NCBI GenBank assembly: GCA_007121455.1
Contig: SKKN01000023.1
Location: 1-64,000, forward strand
Origin: Gemmatimonadota bacterium
Lineage (GTDB): Bacteria; Gemmatimonadota; Gemmatimonadetes; Longimicrobiales; Gaopeijiaceae
Direction: 5' to 3'
DNA: 64,000 nt
Shown: piece by piece, positions 27,502-34,297 of the stretch
How the letters are laid out: every line of letters starts with the position of its first letter
How positions within the stretch are numbered: the stretch's first letter is position 1
Notes under the pieces: model-generated
The model's input: the letters and a program-made list of their open reading frames with translations, nothing else
What the model was told of the DNA's origin: nothing
Database searches by the model: none
Translations under genes and position numbers: made by a program

Positions 27502-28134
27502 ATGGGCCGGGACGCCACCTACCAGCACGTGAAAAGGGCCCTTGATGTCGTGGTCGCAGGCACGGGGCTGGTCGTGCTTCTTCCGTCGATGTTCGTCATC
27601 GGTGTCGCGGTGCTCGTGTCCGTGGGACGGCCGGTGCTGTTCCGCCAAGCGCGCCCGGGGCTCCACGGCGAGCTGTTCACGATCCTGAAGTTCCGCACCA
27701 TGAGGCACGAGCAGGACGAGGCTGGGCGGCCTCGTCCGGACCATCAACGGCTCACCCGAGTCGGTCGCCTCCTCCGTTCGACGAGCCTCGACGAGTTGCC
27801 GGAGCTCTGGAACGTGTTCAAGGGAGAGATGAGCCTGGTGGGCCCTCGCCCTCTCCTGGTCAACTACCTCCCACTCTACTCCGAAGAGCAGGTGCGGCGG
27901 CACGAAGTTCGACCGGGCATCACCGGATGGGCCCAGGTCAACGGTCGGAACTCCGTACCGTGGGAGGAACGTTTTCGAATGGACGTCTGGTACGTGGAGA
28001 ATCGAAGCCTTCTCCTCGACCTCCGGATCCTGGCGACGACGCTCCTGAGGGTCGTGCAGGCACGGGACATCTCCGCACCGGGACACGTCGCCCAACCACC
28101 GTTTCAAGGTCGGGAGGAGCGGACCTCTCGATGA
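27502..28134 (+). CDS. PglC-like phosphoglycosyl transferase
   Basis: 210 residues, close to the 200 of Campylobacter PglC. A single re-entrant membrane helix (about 10-37) follows [10 protein letters not shown]; then come [21 protein letters not shown] in part, [24 protein letters not shown] with the Asp-Glu catalytic pair, and [20 protein letters not shown]. Such monotopic enzymes transfer phospho-sugar from a UDP-sugar to undecaprenyl phosphate. With PglD- and PglE-like genes next to it, UDP-bacillosamine is the likely donor. It ends in an ATGA overlap with the acetyltransferase gene. The window's second PGT is the domain fused to the dehydratase. Confidence 0.92.
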   Translation: MGRDATYQHVKRALDVVVAGTGLVVLLPSMFVIGVAVLVSVGRPVLFRQARPGLHGELFTILKFRTMRHEQDEAGRPRPDHQRLTRVGRLLRSTSLDELPELWNVFKGEMSLVGPRPLLVNYLPLYSEEQVRRHEVRPGITGWAQVNGRNSVPWEERFRMDVWYVENRSLLLDLRILATTLLRVVQARDISAPGHVAQPPFQGREERTSR

Positions 28135-28796
28135 TCGACGCGGTGCTTGGCGCCGGAGGCCACGGAAGGGAGTTGATCGAGCTTCTTCGAGATGCCGCCT
28201 CACCGACCGGTGGGCCTGATCGGGAGATGGTCGTGCTCGATGACGATCCGGAGCTTCACGGGACCAGGGTGGGAGGCGTAGCAGTCGCAGGGCCCCTCTC
28301 GATGCTCACTCGACTCGGTCCGGAAGTGTCGTGCTATCTCGGCGTCGGCTACCCGGAGGTGAAGCGGCGAATCTTCGAGGCCGTCCCGGGCGTTCCTGTA
28401 GACTGGCCTCCGGCCGTTCACCGGTTTTCGGCCATCGGTGGGGACGTCGAGGTCGGGCGAGGTGTGCTCGTCCAGGCCGGGTGTGTCGTCACGACGGGGG
28501 TGAAGGTCGGCGGCTTCGCCACCCTGAACGTAGGAGCGACGGTCAGCCACGACTGCACCGTGGCCGAGTGGGCTACCCTTTCGCCGGGAGTCCACATCGC
28601 CGGAAACGTCTCGATCGGGGAAGGGGCCTTCCTCGGAATCGGGGCTTCGGTGATCCAGAACGTGCGGATCGGCGCCTGGAGCGTGGTCGGAGCAGGCGCA
28701 TTGGTTCTGGAGGACGTGGAGCCGCACTCGGTGGTCGTGGGAGTGCCTGCACGGCCGATTCCCACATACAAGAAAGGTAGCCATGGCAGCCCGTGA
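28131..28796 (+). CDS. PglD/NeuD-like sugar O/N-acetyltransferase
   Basis: 221 residues. The N-terminal Rossmann-like domain (about 1-85) has VLGAGGHGRELIELL and VVLDDDPELHG, the UDP-sugar-binding half. The C-terminal left-handed beta-helix (about 90-215) has hexapeptide repeats, with ATVSHDCTVAEWATLSPG containing the catalytic-type His, and VVVGVPARPI at the end. PglD acetylates the 4-amino group of the UDP-4-amino sugar with acetyl-CoA. It is joined by ATGA to PglC and overlaps the aminotransferase gene by 14 bases, giving the gene order C-D-E. Confidence 0.9.
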   Translation: MIDAVLGAGGHGRELIELLRDAASPTGGPDREMVVLDDDPELHGTRVGGVAVAGPLSMLTRLGPEVSCYLGVGYPEVKRRIFEAVPGVPVDWPPAVHRFSAIGGDVEVGRGVLVQAGCVVTTGVKVGGFATLNVGATVSHDCTVAEWATLSPGVHIAGNVSIGEGAFLGIGASVIQNVRIGAWSVVGAGALVLEDVEPHSVVVGVPARPIPTYKKGSHGSP

Positions 28797-29928
28797 ACTC
28801 GTGCCCCGGATCTATCTTTCTCCTCCGCACATGGAGGGGGAGGAAACAGAGCTGCTCCGGAACGCGCTCGAGTCGAACTGGGTCGCCCCTGTGGGGCCCC
28901 ATGTCGATGCGTTCGAAAGCGAGTTCTCCGAGAGCGTTGGGTCCCGCCACGCGGTTGCCCTCAACTCCGGAACCGCAGCCCTCCACCTTGCGTTGCGGGT
29001 CACCGGAGTCGGAGCCGGCGATCAGGTGATCGTGCCGAGCCTGACCTTCGTGGCCAGTGTCAATCCGATCCGATATCTCGGAGCGGAGCCGGTCTTCGTG
29101 GACAGCGAAAGGGCCTCCTGGAACCTCGATCCCGACCTCCTCGAGGAGACTCTCCACCGAAGGGCTCGCGCGGGGCGCCTCCCCGCTGCGGTCGTCGTCG
29201 TCCATCTGTACGGGCAGGTGGCGGACCTCGAGCGGATCCGGACGGTTTGCGAGGAGCACGGAGTCCCGATGATCGAGGACGCGGCCGAAGCGCTTGGTGC
29301 CCGGTACGATGGCCGTGGCCCCGGCACATTCGGTCGGGCCGGCATCTTCTCATTCAACGGGAACAAGATCATCACCACTTCCGGGGGGGGGATGCTCGTC
29401 ACGAACGACGAACAGCTCGCCGGCCGAGCCCGGAAGCTTGCCACGCAGGCTCGCGATCCGGCACCCCATTACGAGCATTCCGAGCTCGGGTACAACTACA
29501 GGCTCAGCAATCTCCTGGCGGCCGTTGGAAGGGTGCAGCTCCGGGTGCTGGACGAGCGGGTCCGGGCCCGTCGGGCGAACTTCCGAAGCTACCAGGAGCG
29601 ACTCGCCGACCTCCCCGGCCTCTCGTTCCAGCCGGAGGCCCCGTGGGCCACCCATACGCGCTGGCTCACGTGCCTTCTCGTGAAGAGGGATGAGTTCGGA
29701 GCTGCGCCGGAGGAGATCCGATCCGCCCTCGAGGCAGAGAACATCGAATCCCGCCCGGTCTGGAAGCCGATGCACCTTCAGCCGCTGTACCGAGGGTGTG
29801 AACGACTCGGCGGCAAGGTCTGCGAGGATCTCTTCCACCGAGGGCTCTGCCTGCCTTCCGGCTCCGCGCTCACGACCGCCGACCTGGACCGTGTGACGGA
29901 TGTGGTGCGGGCGGTACACCGGCCATGA
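28783..29928 (+). CDS. PglE-like UDP-4-keto-sugar aminotransferase (DegT/DnrJ/EryC1/StrS)
   Basis: 381 residues, PLP-dependent fold type I. It opens with IYLSPPHMEGEETELL, characteristic of PglE-like members, then VALNSGTAALHLALRV, IEDAAEALGARYDG and FSFNGNKIITTSGGGML, where Lys195 should bind PLP, and ELGYNYRLSNLLAAVGRVQL near the dimer interface. It would aminate the 4-keto-6-deoxy sugar made by the dehydratase domain at 13446-16127, before acetylation by the PglD-like enzyme. The start lies 14 bases inside the acetyltransferase gene, and its stop overlaps the exporter start (ATGA), tying sugar synthesis to export. Confidence 0.92.
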   Translation: MAARELVPRIYLSPPHMEGEETELLRNALESNWVAPVGPHVDAFESEFSESVGSRHAVALNSGTAALHLALRVTGVGAGDQVIVPSLTFVASVNPIRYLGAEPVFVDSERASWNLDPDLLEETLHRRARAGRLPAAVVVVHLYGQVADLERIRTVCEEHGVPMIEDAAEALGARYDGRGPGTFGRAGIFSFNGNKIITTSGGGMLVTNDEQLAGRARKLATQARDPAPHYEHSELGYNYRLSNLLAAVGRVQLRVLDERVRARRANFRSYQERLADLPGLSFQPEAPWATHTRWLTCLLVKRDEFGAAPEEIRSALEAENIESRPVWKPMHLQPLYRGCERLGGKVCEDLFHRGLCLPSGSALTTADLDRVTDVVRAVHRP

Positions 29929-30560
29929 AGCGGGACCGGCGTCGGGAGCGGTTCCTGCTCCTTCTTCTCCTCCTCCTCTGGGCTGCTCCGGGGGCGATCC
30001 AGGCACAGCTCCCACCGGACACCCCCGAGGTCCTCCGTGCCGGGGACCTCATCCAGATCGAGGTCTGGCGTCAGGAGGAGTTCAGCGGAGAGTTCGCCAT
30101 CACCGCATCCGGGTCGATCGCGCACCCACTTTACAGGACGATCTCGGCGGCAAACCGGCCGATCGACGACGTCGAAGCGGAGCTGCGGGAGTTCCTCACC
30201 GCGTTCGAGGCCAACCCGAACTTCGTGGTCGACGCCCTCTTCCGGGTGGCCGTGGGAGGGGAAGTGCGCGAGCCGAGCATCCACACGGTGCGGCCGGGCG
30301 CCACGGTCGCCGAAGTGGTCGCGATGACGGGGGGCATCACGGAGCGCGGCCGACTGGATCATGTGCTCCTTCGACGTGGGGGCGAGGCGTACCGACTCGA
30401 CCTGACCGATCCGCAACGAGGCCTGCGCGACGTGACCGTGCGCTCCGGGGACGAAATCGTCGTCGAACGGCGCCGGGATGTTTTTCGCGACTACATCGCA
30501 CCCGTTTCCAGCGTGCTGGGAGCGGTCCTGACGCTTTCTCGAGTGCTCAACCTCTTCTGA
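29925..30560 (+). CDS. Polysaccharide export protein, minimal Wza-like (SLBB), second copy
   Basis: 211 residues. A signal peptide with an Arg-rich N-region and a long Leu stretch is cleaved near AIQAQ. The Poly_export domain reads LRAGDLIQIEVWRQEEFSGEF, in two strands, and the SLBB domain has VAVGGEVREPSIHTVRPG and VVAMTGGITERG. Like the exporter at 1973-2626 it ends in a hydrophobic segment (about 187-211, SVLGAVLTLSRVLNLF) and lacks a lipobox. It overlaps the PglE-like stop and lies 43 bases before the canonical Wzc gene, so it probably works with it. Confidence 0.88.
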   Translation: MKRDRRRERFLLLLLLLLWAAPGAIQAQLPPDTPEVLRAGDLIQIEVWRQEEFSGEFAITASGSIAHPLYRTISAANRPIDDVEAELREFLTAFEANPNFVVDALFRVAVGGEVREPSIHTVRPGATVAEVVAMTGGITERGRLDHVLLRRGGEAYRLDLTDPQRGLRDVTVRSGDEIVVERRRDVFRDYIAPVSSVLGAVLTLSRVLNLF

Positions 30561-30603
30561 TAATGACGGTGCTCGCCCTCGATCGATCAGGAGGAGGCGA
30601 CCG

Positions 30604-33054
30604 ATGACCGATCGGCTTCCCGGACGTCCGAGGCGTCTGCCCGTTGAAAGGGCAAAGCCGGATGCGGGGAGGGTCGCTTTCTCCGAGCGTGATGGGCCTT
30701 CGGACGAGGTCGGGCTGCGGGACGTACTCGGAATCCTTCGGCGGCGGCTCTGGCTCTTCGTCATCCTCGGGCTGGCGGTCGGGGCAGGGGCGACGGGCTG
30801 GGCCTCCTTTCACGCGCCGACGTACGAGGCGCAGGCCGTGGTTCGCCTCGATGGGACTGCGGGGAGTTCCATGGGGGGGGTCGCAGGGGAGCTGCGGCTC
30901 CTCGGGATCGGTGGGGCGCGGGGAGGCCCGAGCTCTCTCCTCTCGGAGGTCGAGCTCTTCCACAGCCAGAGAATCCTCGAGACCGTGGTGGATCAGGTCG
31001 GGCTCCGGTTGACCTCGCCGACCCGTGGTTTTCCGAGAAGCCTCGTCGAGGGCGTCGTGGTCGATCCAGATGCACCGGCCGATACCCTCTCCCTTCGTTT
31101 CCGGAGCGAGTCCGTGGAGGCCGCCGGCTCCGGGGCCATCCAGAGCGCCGGTTACGGTGAGGGTCTCGTGTTCCCCCAGCTCCGCTTCACGATCGCGGAG
31201 CAGCCTCCCGTGGAAAAGGCAACCCTCCTCCTTCGAAGCCCCGGCCAGGCGACGCTCGCTCTCGAAGATCGGCTGACCGTGGAGGTGCGGGAGGGGACGG
31301 ACGTCGTGGATGTCCGCTACCAGGACCCGGACCCGCACTTCGCACAGCTCGTAGTGAACACGGCTGTCCGCGTCTTCCACGCGGACCACGAGGAGCGGGC
31401 CCGCCGCGAGTCCTTCCTCAGGCGGGTGTTCGTCGAGGAGCAGCTCTCGCAGGCGCGCGACGCGCTCGAGAGCCTGCAGGACGTGCTCGGCGACTTCAGG
31501 ACACGTGAGCGGGTATTCAGCTCCCGAGAGTGGTTTGCCGGGCAGCAGGCCGGGCTCATGGAGCTACAGATCCGTCGCGAGGAGCTGGAGGCGGATCGCC
31601 GAATGTACAGCACGATCATGGACGGCCTTCAAGGTGGGGATCCCGAACGGTCCGCGGAACGTCTCGAGACGCTCGTGGCAGCTCCCGAAGTGGCGGGAAA
31701 CCTCGTCGTCGGAAATCTCTACCGCGAGCTGGTTCGCTACGAGACCGTGCGGGACTCGCTCGTCGGTGGACCGTGGGGAGCGGCGGCCGACAACCCGGAT
31801 GTAGCATGGACCGAGCAGCAGATCGACAACGTCCGCCGGCGCCTGGAGCGGGCGGTCCGGAGTCATCTCGACGCCCTCGATGTCAGGATCGAAGCGCTCG
31901 GGGAGTTCCGGGAGCGGATGGGGGAGGAGATGGAGACGCTCGCGGCCACGGAGGCTGAGGAGGCCCGTCTCGTCCATCAGGTGGAATCGATGAGCCGCAC
32001 CGCCGACCGGTTGAGCGAGGAGTACTTCGCTGCGCGGATGGCCGAGGAGACAGCAGAGGGCCGGGTGGACATCGTCGACCTCGCCCCGCTCCCGCTCCGG
32101 GGGTCCGGGATGAGCCTCCCGCTGGTCCTGGTGCTCGGAGTCGCGCTGGGGCTCATGGTCGGCGGAGTGGCGGCGTTCGTGCTCGAGGGCCTGAATACCT
32201 CTATCCGCAGGGAGGAGGAGCTCGAAGGGGCCCTTCAGATCCCCGCGGTCGGTGTGATCCCCCAGATCGTGCCAGGGAAGTGGGGCGACCTTCGAAGGCG
32301 GCTACTCTCCAGCGGCCGGGCGGATCGGACGGCCGCCGCCGGACCCGGACGGCGCTCGAACAGCCTGCGAAAGGATGGCCGACTCGTCGTCACACTCCTC
32401 CCGGAGCCTTCGGCCTCGTCGGAGGCCTACCGCACGCTTCGGACGAACCTCCTCTTCTCCGACGGATCCCACGAACTGAGGAGTATCGTCGTCACCAGCC
32501 CCGACGCCACGGAAGGGAAGACGACGACGGCGGCGAACCTCGCAGTGGCCTACGCTCAACACGGGCTCGAGGTGCTCGTCCTCGATTGTGATCTCCGCAA
32601 CCCGAAGCTCCATGAGACCTTCGGGATGGAACTCACTCCGGGGCTCGTGGAGGTTCTCCTCGACGGGGATGATCCTTCCGTGGCCGTTCAACCCTTCGGC
32701 GGTACGGAGAACCTTTTCGTCCTCCTCGCAGGTCGGCGTCCGCGGAATCCGACCGAGCTTCTCGGTGGGACCCGGATGCGCAATGCCCTCGCATGTTTCC
32801 ACGAGCAGTTCGACATGGTGATCATCGACACCCCTCCCCTCGCGGCGGGTGCAGATGGCGCAATCGTGGGGGCCCAGGCAGATGGCGTTCTGCTCGTCGT
32901 GCGGGCGGGCTCGACCGAGGAGGAGCCGGCCCGGCACGCGGTTCACCAGCTCGACACGGTCGGGGCTCGCGTCATCGGCGGCGTGTTGAACGATCCGGAT
33001 GGAGAGCTGCCGAAGTACGGGCGGTACCCTGCGTACTCCTCCGAGGGGCGGTAG
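30604..33054 (+). CDS. Wzc-type polysaccharide co-polymerase/tyrosine autokinase
   Basis: 816 residues. The Wzz domain starts with a membrane helix (about 55-75), a coiled periplasmic region spans about 240-490, and a second helix lies near 500-525. The kinase domain (about 590-800) is intact: Walker A TSPDATEGKTTTAANLA with Lys639, Walker A' VLVLDCDLRNPKLH and Walker B MVIIDTPPLA. The C-terminus KYGRYPAYSSEGR has three tyrosines suited to autophosphorylation. It should control polymer length and export through cycles of phosphorylation. A strong ribosome-binding site AGGAGGAGG precedes ATG 30604. A 100-base gap with hairpins separates it from the Wzz gene. Confidence 0.92.
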   Translation: MTDRLPGRPRRLPVERAKPDAGRVAFSERDGPSDEVGLRDVLGILRRRLWLFVILGLAVGAGATGWASFHAPTYEAQAVVRLDGTAGSSMGGVAGELRLLGIGGARGGPSSLLSEVELFHSQRILETVVDQVGLRLTSPTRGFPRSLVEGVVVDPDAPADTLSLRFRSESVEAAGSGAIQSAGYGEGLVFPQLRFTIAEQPPVEKATLLLRSPGQATLALEDRLTVEVREGTDVVDVRYQDPDPHFAQLVVNTAVRVFHADHEERARRESFLRRVFVEEQLSQARDALESLQDVLGDFRTRERVFSSREWFAGQQAGLMELQIRREELEADRRMYSTIMDGLQGGDPERSAERLETLVAAPEVAGNLVVGNLYRELVRYETVRDSLVGGPWGAAADNPDVAWTEQQIDNVRRRLERAVRSHLDALDVRIEALGEFRERMGEEMETLAATEAEEARLVHQVESMSRTADRLSEEYFAARMAEETAEGRVDIVDLAPLPLRGSGMSLPLVLVLGVALGLMVGGVAAFVLEGLNTSIRREEELEGALQIPAVGVIPQIVPGKWGDLRRRLLSSGRADRTAAAGPGRRSNSLRKDGRLVVTLLPEPSASSEAYRTLRTNLLFSDGSHELRSIVVTSPDATEGKTTTAANLAVAYAQHGLEVLVLDCDLRNPKLHETFGMELTPGLVEVLLDGDDPSVAVQPFGGTENLFVLLAGRRPRNPTELLGGTRMRNALACFHEQFDMVIIDTPPLAAGADGAIVGAQADGVLLVVRAGSTEEEPARHAVHQLDTVGARVIGGVLNDPDGELPKYGRYPAYSSEGR

Positions 33055-33086
33055 ACGGTGCCGGCCTGCCGACGCAGGGGCATGAA

Positions 33087-33106
33087 CTCGCGGAGCGTGC
33101 CGCGAG
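33087..33106. promoter_or_regulatory. Hairpin in the wzc-wzz gap
   Basis: CTCGCGG (33087-33093) and CCGCGAG (33100-33106) form a perfect seven-base stem with a six-base loop, with no T-tract after it. Further on, GCAGGCCTGC (33128-33137) is a ten-base palindrome. The pair could lower read-through into the downstream genes or serve as a processing site. A 21-codon frame starting at ATG 33082 spans the hairpin but has a poorly placed ribosome-binding site. Confidence 0.35.
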
Positions 33107-33154
33107 CGCAGGACCGGCGCGGTTGTTGCAGGCCTGCCCGAGCGTGAGAGACGT

Positions 33155-34297
33155 ATGAGTGACACCCCCATGACCACCGCTGGAGCGATGGAACCCAATC
33201 GGGATCCCGGCAATCCGCGACCCGACGACGAGATCTCCCTCCTCCATCTCCTGAGCGTTCTCCTCAGGCGGCGGTATGCAATCGCTGCATGGACCATAGG
33301 GACGACATTGCTCGTCGTTGCGTATTCCATATTCACCTTTTCGCCGACGTACACCTCTGATACTTCCTTCATCCCGCAGGGAGCCGCGCGTGGCGGAGGC
33401 GAGCTCCGGGCGATGGCCGGCCGGTTCGGTGTCAGCGTCCCTTCGGAGGGAGCGAGCGAATCCCCGGCGTTCTACTCCGAGCTCCTCCGGTCACGGGAGA
33501 TTCTGCGACAGGTGCTCGGCGACACGTTCGCGGTGAATCAGGTTCGCCGAGGGGAGACGGTCCATCGCACCGGCACCGTCCTCGAGCTGAACGGGATCGA
33601 GAGCGAGGACATGACGATCCGTCGCGACCGAGGCGTTCGCTGGCTCAGGAACGCTATAGCGACGACGACGAGGCCCGAGATTGGTTCGGTCACGCTGTCC
33701 GTCACTACGGCGTGGCCCGAGGTCTCCGCCGGGATCGCCCGACGGCTCGTCACGCTCGTGAACGACTTCAACCTGCAGACCCGGCAGTCGCAGGCCGCGG
33801 CCGAGCGGACCTTCACCGAGGAGCGGCTGTCCGAAGCACGGGACGAGCTTCTCCACGCCGAGAACGAGCTCAAGCGCTTCCTCGAGGCGAACCGGCAGTT
33901 CGAAAATTCGCCCGAGCTCCTCTTCGAGTACGATCGACTCGGGCGGCAGGTCGCACTTCGCCAGGACGTGGTGGCTTCCCTCAGCCAGTCCTACGAGCAG
34001 GCCCGGATCACCGAGGTGAGGAACCTCCCGATCATCACCGTCGTGGAGCCTCCCGAGGAGCCCGTGCAGAGGGACCCGCGTGGCCTGGCGCTCCGTGCCG
34101 TCCTCGGCCTCATGCTCGGCGGAGTCATGGGGGTTTCCTTCGCGTTCGGTCGGGAGGTGGTGCGCCGGAGGCGGGAGGCAGGGGATCCTATGTACCAGGA
34201 GTTCCACGAAGTATGGGAGGAGACGCTGAACGATCTCGGGTGGCCGCGCCGGAGGAAGCTCGGTCCCGGCTCGACCCGCGACGGGGAGGATGTGTGA
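33155..34297 (+). CDS. Wzz-family chain-length determinant protein without kinase domain
   Basis: 380 residues. After a polar N-terminus, a helix (about 45-65, AIAAWTIGTTLLVVAYSIF) leads into the Wzz periplasmic domain with a coiled stretch (about 205-265, ERLSEARDELLHAENELKRF). VVEPPEEPVQRDPRGLALR then leads to the second helix (about 310-335), the usual proline-rich segment before TM2. A short basic cytoplasmic tail of about 45 residues replaces the kinase. It likely sets chain length together with the adjacent Wzc. GTGA overlap with the large SLBB gene shows coupling. Confidence 0.88.
   Translation: MSDTPMTTAGAMEPNRDPGNPRPDDEISLLHLLSVLLRRRYAIAAWTIGTTLLVVAYSIFTFSPTYTSDTSFIPQGAARGGGELRAMAGRFGVSVPSEGASESPAFYSELLRSREILRQVLGDTFAVNQVRRGETVHRTGTVLELNGIESEDMTIRRDRGVRWLRNAIATTTRPEIGSVTLSVTTAWPEVSAGIARRLVTLVNDFNLQTRQSQAAAERTFTEERLSEARDELLHAENELKRFLEANRQFENSPELLFEYDRLGRQVALRQDVVASLSQSYEQARITEVRNLPIITVVEPPEEPVQRDPRGLALRAVLGLMLGGVMGVSFAFGREVVRRRREAGDPMYQEFHEVWEETLNDLGWPRRRKLGPGSTRDGEDV

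Noticed and set aside
17483-30560. Complete protein N-glycosylation locus
   Set aside because: No PglB-like oligosaccharyltransferase is present, and capsule export genes are directly coupled to the cassette.
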